From a virus, in the IMG/VR virus record IMGVR_UViG_3300046694_000261, positions 1 to 44,693 of that record: a DNA stretch of 44,693 nt; one strand, 5' to 3'. Numbering within the stretch: position 1 is the first letter of the stretch; every line of letters starts with the position of its first letter. The position numbers and the translations under genes are program-made. Positions 37,446 through 44,693 of this stretch are shown piece by piece. The notes below the pieces were generated by a model. That model did no database searches, had not been told where the DNA came from, and was given only the letters and a program-made list of their open reading frames with translations.

Positions 37446-38705
37446 TCATGTCGCGTTCTTGTCGCCTCGGTGGGCAACTCGAAGCTTCGCAACCGTCGAA
37501 GTTTTTTCGAGCGTCGTGCGATTGTATTTCGCAGTGGTCGCGATATTTTTGTGGTTCGCGTGGTGTCTCAGGTGCTCAAGATTGGCGCCAGCATCGGAGC
37601 CTTCCGTCACCCCGCCGGCACGGCTATCGCGGTTCCACACATGGGCCGGCACGCCAGCTTCCGTTGCGATCGAGCGCCACACTGATGAGAAGTACCGATA
37701 GCGATACGGCATGCCGGTTGCCTCGGATTTGATCATCGGCCCGAACCGCTTCTCCATCGGAATGTGCTCGATCATCTCGCGAAGGAACGGATACTGCATG
37801 GTGTCGTGCTCGGCGCTGATGCCTTCGACCTTGCTCGTTTCCTTCAGCAGGACACCAGAGCTGTCGAGATGCGACCATAGCAGGCCGTCCCGCCAGCGCT
37901 GGCCCCGGTCGACAATGCCGCCATCGAGCGGATTGTCTGTCTTCTCCCAGCGGCCGATGACATCGATCTGCCGGAGCGTCAATTCAAACTGCAGCGCCTG
38001 GGCGAGTGCTATTGAATAGAGCCCCTTCTTGACTGCAAGATCGCAGATCGCCTTTGCCTGGGCGAAGGTGATGGCTTCGGATCTACCGCGCGGAGAATGA
38101 AACTCCATCTCTTCCAAAACCATCTTGAGCCGGAAGCACTCTTTGATGTTCGAGACGACGCCGAACCCAACGATGATGCGCAGAAGCTGCATCGCCTTGT
38201 AAGCGCGGCGGATACGTTCCGGATTTGATGGTAGCAGGTTGCCTTCCTTCGCGGCCTCGGCGCGGCGCTCTGCCTGCTTTGGCGTATCCTCGGCCGGCTC
38301 CTTAAAGTTCGCATACCAGCGCTTGAAATCGAGACCGGTCAGTTTCTCAAGCCGACGGTCACCCACCTTCTTCTCAAGCAGCGATAGGCTTTCGTCATAC
38401 ATCGCCCGCGTGTTGCTCTTGACCTCGTGATAAGGGCTTTCAGGCGTTTGCTGATACAGCTTGATCAGGGATCGTAGAGAGCCGTCGAACTGAGGTTTGT
38501 TGCCGTGTCCACGGCCTGACAGCCATTCTTTCAGCTCGGAAGTGAGGACGCGGCAACGTGCGGCGATCTCGTCATCAGTGCCGTGAACTCGCACGGTCTT
38601 GAGGGGATAATCCCCTGCATGTCGGGAAACCGCAGTCGAGACCCAATAGTGAGCCGTGTTGCCATTCCCCCTAAGCCTCGTCTTGAGGCCAGGTGCACTT
38701 ACCAT
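37446..38705 (-). CDS. int: Tyrosine-recombinase integrase
   Basis: 419 residues. After an N-terminal arm-binding-type region (MVSAPGLKTRLRGNGNTAHY) and a core-binding helical domain (KSNTRAMYDESLSLLEKKVG, LEKLTGLDFKRWYANF) the catalytic domain shows the first Arg in FELTLRQIDVIGRWE, a WNRDSRAGGVTEGSD box (second Arg; the usual His is replaced), and HHANHKNIATTAKYNR with the nucleophile Tyr. The gene ends beside attP and starts next to a putative excisionase, as usual. Last gene of the leftward early operon. Confidence 0.9.
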   Translation of the reverse strand: MVSAPGLKTRLRGNGNTAHYWVSTAVSRHAGDYPLKTVRVHGTDDEIAARCRVLTSELKEWLSGRGHGNKPQFDGSLRSLIKLYQQTPESPYHEVKSNTRAMYDESLSLLEKKVGDRRLEKLTGLDFKRWYANFKEPAEDTPKQAERRAEAAKEGNLLPSNPERIRRAYKAMQLLRIIVGFGVVSNIKECFRLKMVLEEMEFHSPRGRSEAITFAQAKAICDLAVKKGLYSIALAQALQFELTLRQIDVIGRWEKTDNPLDGGIVDRGQRWRDGLLWSHLDSSGVLLKETSKVEGISAEHDTMQYPFLREMIEHIPMEKRFGPMIKSEATGMPYRYRYFSSVWRSIATEAGVPAHVWNRDSRAGGVTEGSDAGANLEHLRHHANHKNIATTAKYNRTTLEKTSTVAKLRVAHRGDKNAT

Positions 38706-38941
38706 TTTTCTTCTCCGTCAAGGGCATAATTGCCCTGCCCCAATGCTGCGGCGAGTCCATATCGCCGGTCAAGGAATGCTTCGCACGCCGGCCAGTACCG
38801 ACGGTTTGCGAACAAGGGATCTGGAGTGGGGAATCCAGCCTGCATCAGCGCCGGGAGCGCTGTCTTGAGGACATCAGTGGTAATGCCCATGCGATCGGCA
38901 AGCTGAGCCTCAGTCAGGAATAGCGCCGTTGCCTTGGTCAT
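38699..38941 (-). CDS. Putative excisionase / small winged-helix protein
   Basis: 80 residues: LTEAQLADRMGITTDVLKTA, LPALMQAGFPTPDPLFANRR, YWPACEAFLDRRYGLA. The helix-turn-helix followed by GFPxPDPLxxxRRxWP and a final helix is the pattern of small proteins placed directly upstream of integrase in rhizobial prophages. It probably directs excision. It overlaps int by seven bases and its ATG overlaps the upstream stop. Confidence 0.75.
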   Translation of the reverse strand: MTKATALFLTEAQLADRMGITTDVLKTALPALMQAGFPTPDPLFANRRYWPACEAFLDRRYGLAAALGQGNYALDGEEKW

Positions 38942-39264
38942 GGACTGGCCTCCTGCAATTTGCGGTAGGCGTCGATGGAAAGGCGAGCGATGCGCTGAAG
39001 GTCACGGCATGCTTCCCGCCACGTCCCATCGCTCATGGTCGTCCAGCGTGATCCAGTTGGACATGCGTCGCGGATTTCCTCCAACGCCTTCGCCATCTCG
39101 TCGCACATGGCCTTGGCTGCGTCGAGTTCGGCTTCGAGATCGGACAGGGCAACGAGAGGGATGTCACACTCTGTCCGGTTCTTCGGCGCAGCGCTGTCGA
39201 ACTGAGCGGCGCTCCAAAGAGCATTTGGCCTTGTGCTACAGGCATATGCCACGATCTTGCTCAT
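38938..39264 (-). CDS. Hypothetical early protein (108 aa)
   Basis: Starts MSKIVAYACSTRPNALWSAA at 39264; the ATG overlaps the preceding stop (ATGA) and its own stop overlaps the next ATG. A helical charged region (LSDLEAELDAAKAMCDEMAK, ALEEIRDACPTG) and a C-terminal helix (CRDLQRIARLSIDAYRKLQE). No family recognised. Coupled overlaps are the main support. Confidence 0.6.
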   Translation of the reverse strand: MSKIVAYACSTRPNALWSAAQFDSAAPKNRTECDIPLVALSDLEAELDAAKAMCDEMAKALEEIRDACPTGSRWTTMSDGTWREACRDLQRIARLSIDAYRKLQEASP

Positions 39265-39458
39265 ATCCCATCCAATCCAAGAGTTGTCGCAAAGCAATCG
39301 TGCGGAGTGAACGGACTGTCTTTCATGTAGTATTTCAGAGCCCAGCAAACCGTCACGCAACACACGCGCTCGATCGGCTCAAGAAGCTCGATGGTGTGCC
39401 GTTTCATGGGCTGATGCAGTGGGATGATGAACATCGTTTCGTACTGAAGAGGGGTCAT
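39261..39458 (-). CDS. Small Cys-containing hypothetical protein (65 aa)
   Basis: Starts MTPLQYETMFIIPLHQPMKR at 39458 behind AGGGCGGAAACC. Reads on as ERVCCVTVCWALKYYMKDSP and FTPHDCFATTLGLDGI. Four cysteines. Similar short proteins occur in leftward operons of rhizobial prophages, without known role. Overlaps both neighbours by four bases. Confidence 0.55.
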   Translation of the reverse strand: MTPLQYETMFIIPLHQPMKRHTIELLEPIERVCCVTVCWALKYYMKDSPFTPHDCFATTLGLDGI

Positions 39459-39790
39459 GGTTTCCGCCCTTCCTTATCATCTGAGCGCACCTCGACGGCA
39501 ACAAAGCCGGGGCACGGCTTGTTCGGCTTATCTTCGTTCTTGACGAAACCGCACATCATGCAGCATTTGATCTGCATCGATGAGAAGACTCGCTCGTTCC
39601 ATAGATGGCCGTTATCTTCCTTCGGGGGATTGCAACAGGCGACGATATGGAGCTTGCCGCTGCCACGGTGGCAATCGCAAGTGCAGTTGTCGTAGGTTGG
39701 TGGCACGAACCGGCGACCGACGCCTATCTCAAGATCACCTTCCTGCGCCGCTCGTTTCTCGAACCATTTCTTGTCGATCGTCATTTTCAT
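39455..39790 (-). CDS. Cys-rich, probably zinc-binding protein (111 aa)
   Basis: Starts MKMTIDKKWFEKRAAQEGDL at 39790 after GAGAGGCCAGCC. Two cysteine clusters (NCTCDCHRGSGKLHIVACC and KCCMMCG) could bind one or two zinc ions; a final cysteine lies in KPCPGF. No family recognised. Its stop overlaps the next ATG. Confidence 0.6.
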   Translation of the reverse strand: MKMTIDKKWFEKRAAQEGDLEIGVGRRFVPPTYDNCTCDCHRGSGKLHIVACCNPPKEDNGHLWNERVFSSMQIKCCMMCGFVKNEDKPNKPCPGFVAVEVRSDDKEGRKP

Positions 39791-40059
39791 GGCTGGCCTC
39801 TCGTATCTGGAACTTCACCTGAGTTGATGAGATCGTCGGAAAGAATGCGGATCTCTATGCGGGAGATGCCGGCTGCTTTCGCGGCCTGTCCCTCGCTCAA
39901 TGTGCCTTCGACGTGAAGACGGGCGATGAAGCTGCGCATGCGAACGCAGTCGGGGCATTGCACGCGCTGGCGCCCATATGATCCGTTATGGCCGTGAGCG
40001 CCGTATTTATTCCGGCGCGTCTGCCATGCTCGCTTGCGGGTTTCGCTGATGGTCTCCAT
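39787..40059 (-). CDS. Small HTH-like protein (90 aa)
   Basis: Starts METISETRKRAWQTRRNKYG at 40059 after GGAAG. The N-terminus is basic and Tyr/Gly-rich with a QCPDCVRMRSFIARLH stretch; the C-terminal half (GTLSEGQAAKAAGISRIEIR, ILSDDLINSG) resembles a helix-turn-helix. A single CxxC is present. It could be a small DNA-binding protein. Overlaps the Cys-rich gene by four bases. Confidence 0.6.
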   Translation of the reverse strand: METISETRKRAWQTRRNKYGAHGHNGSYGRQRVQCPDCVRMRSFIARLHVEGTLSEGQAAKAAGISRIEIRILSDDLINSGEVPDTRGQP

Positions 40060-40335
40060 CTACTTCCGCCCCTCCAGTTCCTTTGTGGTGCGGAGGGCAG
40101 CGCGCAATTCCGCATTGGATTTGCCAAGATGAAGGTTCCACAGTAACGCGATGCGCTCTGCGGCCTCCGTTAGCTCTCCATAGCCAAGCGCGTAGGAATA
40201 CGCTGTTGTAGCTAGGCCGACATCGTCCCAAGCCAGTCTGACGGAGCGATGTCCATCCCAATATGCCTCTTGTTGGCACAGCGGGTTGTTATGACCGTAT
40301 CGGGGCTTTTCGCGTGGATCCTCGATCTCGTTCAT
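40060..40335 (-). CDS. Hypothetical early protein (91 aa)
   Basis: Starts MNEIEDPREKPRYGHNNPLC at 40335; the ATG overlaps the preceding stop (TAATG). Helical: WDDVGLATTAYSYALGYGEL, TEAAERIALLWNLHLGKSNA, ELRAALRTTKELEGRK. I see no known domain. The regular overlaps on both sides show it is part of the same operon. Confidence 0.55.
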   Translation of the reverse strand: MNEIEDPREKPRYGHNNPLCQQEAYWDGHRSVRLAWDDVGLATTAYSYALGYGELTEAAERIALLWNLHLGKSNAELRAALRTTKELEGRK

Positions 40336-41132
40336 TACTCCGCCTCCTCTTGCTCAGGGGCGACGGCGGCGCGCAGGGTGGCATCAAACGCGTTCAGCTC
40401 GGATACTGTGCTGGAATATGCCTGACCGTTTAGAAGATGCGTCACATGCCGAACCTGATTGGCGAATGACTGACCGAGTTTCCGCAACCGTTCGTTCTCC
40501 GCCCTAAGCGCGGCTATCTCTCTAACATAAGAGTTCAGAGCTTGCTCATTGGTAGCGGCTTTTCCCTTTAGGAGGCCATTTTCTTCTACAAGTTCAAGAA
40601 GCTTATCAGTGCGCTCGTCAAAGGCTTTTTGAAGCGCGGCTATCTCGGGTGCGGGCGTGGGGTCGCTTTGGGAGGTGGAGAGAGCGGAGCGCCTGTAGAG
40701 GCCGTTGTATTCAAAGCCAGAGTTGATCGCCGCTTGTTCCGATCTCGTCAGATAAACACCGTTTTCATGGTCCAGCACCTCGAAAGCCGAGGGCTTTACT
40801 TCCAATTTCACGGTCGCTGTCTCTTGCACCGCTGCGGGTGGGGGTGGGGCGGAAAGGGCGCGTATGACTTCAATGGCGCATTGGATATCCTGCCCAATCT
40901 CGGTCGTAGCGCCGCGCTCATCAATATGGCGCTGCAAATCATTAATCAGCGCGATATCCGGTATCGCCCTCTCATGCCGTTCAGCATCGGAGGGGGAGGC
41001 GTAGACCGGGAACGGGTCAGAACCATCAACGGACTTGTCGCCGGGGCGAGCAACCTCGTAGTAGTCCTCAACATCGTCGGGAGCGCGTCGGCCCTGAAGC
41101 CAAACAAGGTGAGCGATCGGTTCATTCGGCAT
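40335..41132 (-). CDS. Ea22-like early protein with coiled coil (265 aa)
   Basis: Starts MPNEPIAHLVWLQGRRAPDD at 41132 after GGAGAAGAACA. The opening EPxAxxxWxxGR, the stretch FPVYASPSDAERHERAIPDI and the later coiled coil (LLELVEENGLLKGKAATNEQ, YVREIAALRAENERLRKLGQ) resemble the Ea22-like early proteins of lambdoid phages, which begin with an EPVAW-like strand, a PLYASP-like motif and a helical tail. Function unknown. It follows a similar protein (41122-41850), suggesting an old duplication. Confidence 0.6.
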   Translation of the reverse strand: MPNEPIAHLVWLQGRRAPDDVEDYYEVARPGDKSVDGSDPFPVYASPSDAERHERAIPDIALINDLQRHIDERGATTEIGQDIQCAIEVIRALSAPPPPAAVQETATVKLEVKPSAFEVLDHENGVYLTRSEQAAINSGFEYNGLYRRSALSTSQSDPTPAPEIAALQKAFDERTDKLLELVEENGLLKGKAATNEQALNSYVREIAALRAENERLRKLGQSFANQVRHVTHLLNGQAYSSTVSELNAFDATLRAAVAPEQEEAE

Positions 41133-41850
41133 TGTTCTTCTCCTGTTGGCCGCTCCGCATTTGCGCGGTTCCTTCTGCAAGCGTATCCAGCCCGATACGG
41201 AGAATGTTGCGCGCAGCGTTAACGTCTCGGTCATTGACTGATCCGCAGTCGTCACACGTCCATTCTCTGACGCTGTAAGCAGTGGACAGCCGCGACCGCA
41301 GATCATCCCGCTCCGTTTCCGCCTTCCGCGCCCGCTCTTCCTCATCCGCCGCAATCGTGACCTGTAGATCACGGCTTGCCTTGATGTTCGCTATTTGCTG
41401 CTCAAGCTCTGCTATGCGGGAGTCGGCGGTGGATTGGAATCCTGCATCAGCCAGAGCTGAGAGGTGGGGAGCGGAGGAGGCACGGAGATTTGCACGAATG
41501 CGGGGTTCGTGGTCAGCCTGAGCTGCTGATTTAGCCTCCTCAAGTGAGGAATACTCGCCACATGCGATACCACGGCGGGTGAGGGTAACAATGCCGTCAT
41601 GCGCCCGCTCAAAGATCATGTAGACCTTCTCGCCATCGGTATCTAACGTGTTATGGAAATTTCCGATGGCGAGAGGTCGGTGCGCATGCCATTCCAGCGG
41701 ATTAATCTCCCATTGCTTCGGCTCACCCGGTAGCAGCGCAAGGGCTGCGGAATAGACTGGCTGGGAATAATATTCATTCTTCTGGAAAGCGACGGTGAAG
41801 CAGCCTTTGCCGTGCATCTCATCGGGGTTGGCGTAACCTATCGGATTCAT
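41122..41850 (-). CDS. Ea22-like early protein fused to the C-terminal zinc ribbon of a TnpB protein
   Basis: 242 residues, GGGAGAGTAAG before ATG 41850. The N-terminal domain (MNPIGYANPDEMHGKGCFTV, SQPVYSAALALLPGEP) resembles Ea22-like proteins, with a coiled coil in the middle (SRIAELEQQIANIKASRDLQ). The last ~45 residues, VREWTCDDCGSVNDRDVNAA then RNILRIGLDTLAEGT, are the end of an IS200/IS605 TnpB: second half of the zinc ribbon and the RuvC-III DRDVNAARNIL motif. The first CxxC and the nuclease core are absent. It appears that an insertion left its 3' end fused in frame. Confidence 0.75.
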   Translation of the reverse strand: MNPIGYANPDEMHGKGCFTVAFQKNEYYSQPVYSAALALLPGEPKQWEINPLEWHAHRPLAIGNFHNTLDTDGEKVYMIFERAHDGIVTLTRRGIACGEYSSLEEAKSAAQADHEPRIRANLRASSAPHLSALADAGFQSTADSRIAELEQQIANIKASRDLQVTIAADEEERARKAETERDDLRSRLSTAYSVREWTCDDCGSVNDRDVNAARNILRIGLDTLAEGTAQMRSGQQEKNNAE

Positions 41851-41851
41851 C

Positions 41852-42934
41852 TTACTCTCCCTCGATCAGGCCGGTGACATAGACGGCGGTCGACTCCGCA
41901 TCTGCCAAGCCTTTCAGGCGGTCGGCATGGGCGCGAAGGATCTTCTTTGCGGTCGCCATGTCGTCGGCCCCAAGCCGCGGCTTGAAGTCATTGTGTGCGG
42001 CCTGCATCTCGTCCGTCTCGATCTCAGCGGCAAGCTTGCCGTGATATTCAGTCAGCAGTTCGCGATTGTGTGCGGGAGCCGGCGCTTGGGAGGAATTGCC
42101 GGCCCCCTGCTCTTCCTGCCGAGGGGTGGCGGCTGGACGAGATTGTGTTGTGTTGGTTTCCCCGCGTGCCCATGCCCGCAGCAGACGACCGCTTTCGGCC
42201 GTGACGCGCTTGCCTGGGGGGAACATGTGCAAATGCTGGCTCTGGATCTTGCCGTAAACGGCCTGACCGTCCTCGATCAGCGGCACGCCGGGATTGTCGG
42301 GCGTGACAGTAAAGCTCATCGTCATCTCGAACATGAAGCGCTTCTCGCAGATCGGCACCCACCCGGCGCTCTGGATCGCGGTTTTCTCCTTGCCCGATCG
42401 ATCATCGATCACCTTGACGAACTTGATCTTCTCTTCGGCGCGCAGGCAGAAGATGATGTAAGCGCGCACCTGGCGCAGCGGCGACATGAAGCGCGTCTTG
42501 TGGCGTGTCTTCGGCACTTTCCACGCCGGGGCGTTGAACTTGTCGATCTCCCAGCCTTCGAGCTTGTCGTACGGCTTGCGGGCAAGTCTCGAGACTTCCT
42601 CGTCGTGCATCTCCTGCAGACCGCCAACGCCTTCGTATTCGTCGGACGTGCTGTCGATGATGATGACCTTGGCGCCGGCCCGTTCCGCCTTCTGGATCGC
42701 CTCGATGTAGGCTTCCGGCGTGAAGGGCGGCCGCATGTCCAGATGCTTGAACTTGAACTGATCGGCATAGTGCAGCATGCGCTTTGCCTCGCTGTCGATG
42801 GCGTAGATCGGCTCGCCCTGGGCAAGGCCGGTCGCCATCGTCAGCGCGGTAAAGGTCTTGCCGCTGCCAGATGCGCCAGCAATGGCAATCAAAAGGCTGG
42901 TGTCGTCTCGGTAGGCATCGGTGAATTCGTTCAT
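41852..42934 (-). CDS. RecA-like ATPase, Sak4-type single-strand annealing candidate
   Basis: 360 residues from ATG 42934, overlapping the previous stop. Walker A: LLIAIAGASGSGKTFTALTM; an AIDSEAKRMLHY stretch; Walker B: GAKVIIIDSTSDEYEG; then a motif RAYIIFCLRAEEKIKF. This is the AAA_24/Sak4-like group found in phage recombination modules next to exonucleases. The C-terminal part has a Gln/Pro linker and a helical end (DDMATAKKILRAHADRLKGL). With the PD-(D/E)XK nuclease two genes upstream it forms the phage homologous-recombination pair. Confidence 0.75.
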   Translation of the reverse strand: MNEFTDAYRDDTSLLIAIAGASGSGKTFTALTMATGLAQGEPIYAIDSEAKRMLHYADQFKFKHLDMRPPFTPEAYIEAIQKAERAGAKVIIIDSTSDEYEGVGGLQEMHDEEVSRLARKPYDKLEGWEIDKFNAPAWKVPKTRHKTRFMSPLRQVRAYIIFCLRAEEKIKFVKVIDDRSGKEKTAIQSAGWVPICEKRFMFEMTMSFTVTPDNPGVPLIEDGQAVYGKIQSQHLHMFPPGKRVTAESGRLLRAWARGETNTTQSRPAATPRQEEQGAGNSSQAPAPAHNRELLTEYHGKLAAEIETDEMQAAHNDFKPRLGADDMATAKKILRAHADRLKGLADAESTAVYVTGLIEGE

Positions 42935-43164
42935 GCTAAAATGCCTTCTGTGATCGGTGTGACGCGGTCGAGCAAATAGCAGCCGGAAATATCTACCAGC
43001 CAAACGACAGCCGAGTGACCGGACAGGACTTCAGCCTTGGAACGCGTGACGGTGATTGAGCCCGCGCCATCATCCTTGCGGACTGAGACCTTTTGGCCGA
43101 CGGGATAGCGCGCATTGAAGGCGTCGCATTGTGCCTGCAGCTTTGCGGGGTTCGGGCGTTTCAT
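42931..43164 (-). CDS. Small beta-barrel-like hypothetical in the recombination module (77 aa)
   Basis: Starts MKRPNPAKLQAQCDAFNARY at 43164. The rest, VGQKVSVRKDDGAGSITVTR and SKAEVLSGHSAVVWLVDISG, ends CYLLDRVTPI, which is the pattern of a small SH3-like protein common between nuclease and ATPase genes of rhizobial prophages. Unknown role, perhaps an accessory to the nuclease. TGATG and ATGA overlaps on either side. Confidence 0.65.
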   Translation of the reverse strand: MKRPNPAKLQAQCDAFNARYPVGQKVSVRKDDGAGSITVTRSKAEVLSGHSAVVWLVDISGCYLLDRVTPITEGILA

Positions 43165-44186
43165 CAGTTCGGCTCCATGATCTGCGGTGATCGATAGGGA
43201 TTGGTTTCGTAGAAGGGCAGCGGATCGAACCCGAGGCCCTGCAGGTATGGGTGCTCGATCTCGCGGGATGACCAGCGTGTATCGACATATGCGGGGCATT
43301 CGGCGTCAACGATCTCGCCGGGGTAGCCGGGCCATTCGTTCTCGGCCTGGCACTTGCGCCACAGCATGAAGGCGGCGCTTGCCATCTTCTCACCGATCAG
43401 CCGGCCGGCATTGTCGACGCGGGCGACGGTGATCTCGAACGGCGGCTTCTGCTCCTGAGTGATGAACAGGAAATCCAGCCGCATTTCGTGCCTGTCGATC
43501 TCGGGGAAGAGATGACGGATGCCGCGCCGATAAAAGCCGTCTTGGAAATGGTACTCGTTATTGTAGATCGCGCGGGCGACCGCGTTCGGCTCAACGCTGA
43601 GTTCCGTTGTCTTATAGTCGATGATGGTGATCCTCGGCCCATCGATGCTCAGGCGGTCCATCCGCGCCCGTGCCCAGGTATCGCCGCACCGGTCGCGCCA
43701 GATCGCCGTGACTTCATTGTAGACGGTGCTGACAACCGGATCGGCAATGTCACGAATGGCGAGATGCGAGCTGGTGGAAAGCACGTTGCGCGCCTTCTCG
43801 ACCATCGTCAGCACCGCCTTGTGGTCCTTCACCAGCAGCGGGATAGCGCCGCGCTCCTGCGCCGCTGCACGCTCTTCCTGGGCGGCCTTCTTCTTGAAGT
43901 CCTTGTAATCGAGGACAACTATTTCCGTCGGCTGCCGCAGCAACATGACATGTGCGGCCGATCCGATATCGCGGGTGCGGCTGTTCTTGTCCTCTTCCTC
44001 GTCATCTTCAGGCTTCGTCAGCCGCGGGTGGGCGACGAACGCATGGCGAGGGGATTCGAGGATCAGCTTTTGACCGATAGACCGGCTAAGGCTCGGCAAC
44101 AGGCACGGATCTTGGTGATAGGCCTGCTCGCTCATGCGATACAGCCCGGGCACGGTCGGGATTTCGGAGTGGATGAGGTCGGTCAT
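43164..44186 (-). CDS. PD-(D/E)XK exonuclease, RecE-like
   Basis: 340 residues from ATG 44186 with GGAG eight bases upstream. N-terminal YHQDPCLLPSLSRSIGQKLI and TRDIGSAAHVMLL are typical of RecE/PDDEXK_12 nucleases, where the second is the GxxxHxxLL-type helix. The active site is visible as ARARMDRLSID with Asp, then ITIIDYKTTELS with Asp and Lys; YHFQDGFYRRGI is the conserved late helix with Gln. It should degrade one DNA strand to prepare annealing, probably by the Sak4-like partner. Confidence 0.85.
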   Translation of the reverse strand: MTDLIHSEIPTVPGLYRMSEQAYHQDPCLLPSLSRSIGQKLILESPRHAFVAHPRLTKPEDDEEEDKNSRTRDIGSAAHVMLLRQPTEIVVLDYKDFKKKAAQEERAAAQERGAIPLLVKDHKAVLTMVEKARNVLSTSSHLAIRDIADPVVSTVYNEVTAIWRDRCGDTWARARMDRLSIDGPRITIIDYKTTELSVEPNAVARAIYNNEYHFQDGFYRRGIRHLFPEIDRHEMRLDFLFITQEQKPPFEITVARVDNAGRLIGEKMASAAFMLWRKCQAENEWPGYPGEIVDAECPAYVDTRWSSREIEHPYLQGLGFDPLPFYETNPYRSPQIMEPN

Positions 44187-44266
44187 GACCGGCTCCAATA
44201 CAGATAGGACAGGCTGCCCAGACCGGAGATAATGCCGATCGCCATTTCAGCGACGATGTACGTCAT
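44183..44266 (-). CDS. Tiny membrane peptide (27 aa)
   Basis: ATG 44266 overlaps the repeat-protein stop, GAGG lies ahead of it, and the TGA overlaps the nuclease ATG. The product MTYIVAEMAIGIISGLGSLS ends YLYWSRS and is one transmembrane helix. Support comes from double overlap and ribosome binding site only. Confidence 0.4.
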   Translation of the reverse strand: MTYIVAEMAIGIISGLGSLSYLYWSRS

Positions 44267-44693
44267 GACGCCACCTCGACCGGTTTGCCGTCGCGAAGCG
44301 TGTAGAAGGTATTCGGCTTGATTCCGTCCTTGCCGGCGATCCCGGCCCACACAGCTACGACAGGACCGTTCCATTCGGTGCGCTCGACGAGGAAGAGAGC
44401 ATTGCCCTCGACACCGCTCACCTTGCCTTCGAAACCGGAAGACATTGCTGCGCCCTGAGTGCCGGTGGCGGATGCTGCGCCCTGAATGCCGGTGGCGGAT
44501 GCTGCGCCCTGAGTGCCGGTGGCGGATGCTGCGCCCTGAGTGCCGGTGGCGGATGCTGCGCCCCGAGTGCCGGTGGCGGATGCTGCGCCCCGAGTGCCGG
44601 TGGCGGATGCTGCGCCCTGAGTGCCGGTGGCGGATGCTGCGCCCTGAGTGCCGGTGGCGGATGCTGCGCCCCGAGTGCCGGTGGCGGATGCTG
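44263..44693 (-). CDS. C-terminal part of the same nonapeptide-repeat protein
   Basis: This is the downstream half of the gene that enters from position 555. Eight complete nonapeptide units plus partial ones (one variant reads GIQ instead of GTQ) pass into a short domain with the motifs NALFLVERTEWNG, VWAGIAGKDGIKP and FYTLRDGKPVEVAS, typical of the C-terminal domain in this protein type. An internal ATG at 44445 could be mistaken for a start, but the repeat frame is open upstream and no ribosome binding site precedes it. The stop TGA overlaps the ATG of the next small membrane gene by the ATGA arrangement, so translation of the two is probably coupled. Confidence 0.8.
   Translation of the reverse strand, partial: ASATGTRGAASATGTQGAASATGTQGAASATGTRGAASATGTRGAASATGTQGAASATGTQGAASATGIQGAASATGTQGAAMSSGFEGKVSGVEGNALFLVERTEWNGPVVAVWAGIAGKDGIKPNTFYTLRDGKPVEVAS
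44446..44693. repeat. 27-bp tandem repeat tract, right end
   Basis: The same 27-base unit continues here: a partial copy at 44446-44463, eight full copies to 44679 and a 14-base partial copy at the edge. One unit (44464-44490) has a G-to-A change that makes GIQ on the minus strand. Bases 44626-44693 are identical to bases 1-68, so the two tracts are one tract cut by linearisation. The true copy number cannot be known from this assembly. Confidence 0.95.

Noticed and set aside
41927-42979. 350-codon plus-strand ORF opposite the Sak4-like ATPase
   Set aside because: Shadow of a gene with Walker motifs; no start signal and no known domain.

Overview
This window reads as the essentially complete genome of a temperate podovirus of an alphaproteobacterium, most likely a member of the Rhizobiales. 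Evidence for the host: GC-rich coding DNA, a GcrA-family regulator, a DUF1515-type membrane protein, several small proteins of a type common in rhizobial prophages, and an attP that carries the 3' part of an arginine tRNA (anticodon CCU). The first 68 and last 68 bases are identical and lie inside one tandem-repeat gene, so the molecule is circular or was assembled as a circle. The attP lies in the middle, next to the integrase, so this is phage DNA and not an excised prophage with attL/attR ends. Host assignment is inference.

Immunity and early control (about 0.6-3.5 kb): a CI-like repressor (XRE helix-turn-helix plus S24 peptidase) faces a Cro-like gene. Four similar TTCCC-N5-GGGAA operators form two pairs, one at the rightward promoter (2587-2640) and one at a leftward promoter (1528-1572). 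The leftward operon runs off the left edge and re-enters at the right edge. It carries small genes, the nonapeptide-repeat protein, a RecE-like PD-(D/E)XK nuclease, a Sak4-like ATPase, two Ea22-like proteins (one with a TnpB tail), a set of tightly overlapping small genes, a putative excisionase and the integrase. This is the lambda PL plan.

Rightward early operon (2.65-10.4 kb): RusA, GcrA-like regulator, an adenine-methyltransferase-like protein, a C5-cytosine methyltransferase with a plausible overprinted gene, DUF1376-type replication proteins, then a group of DNA-binding oddities: a MerR-like plus C-terminal HTH fusion, a stand-alone integrase arm-binding domain, a zinc-ribbon protein and an AlpA-type protein. 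A convergent minus-strand operon (10.4-13.0 kb) encodes a DpdA-like 7-deazaguanine transferase, an XRE regulator and small membrane/secreted proteins.

Late region (13.3-34.5 kb): small and large terminase, a possible cysteine-hydrolase-like protein, T7-type portal, Bbp19-like protein, scaffold, HK97-type capsid, Bbp16-like cement protein, tail adaptor (gp11-like), nozzle (gp12-like), ejection proteins (one with lytic transglycosylase plus M15 peptidase domains, one with a DdrB-like ParB domain), and tail fibres. A methyltransferase gene of conversion type sits backwards behind the fibres, followed by a lysis module (GH19-type endolysin with C-terminal membrane segment, i-spanin, o-spanin, DUF1515-type protein) and attP.

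Three intergenic sites share TGTGCTTTGC plus a -10-like element at constant spacing and look like late promoters. Two of them place the predicted start of transcription on or next to the start codon. A 230-bp region between the DpdA operon and the terminase genes holds two similar 42-45-bp pseudo-palindromes, each just upstream of one of two diverging promoters. A theme of the genome is protection of its DNA: two methyltransferase-like proteins, a deazaguanine transferase and a co-injected DdrB-like domain. No database search could be run, so family names rest on recognised motifs and gene order.
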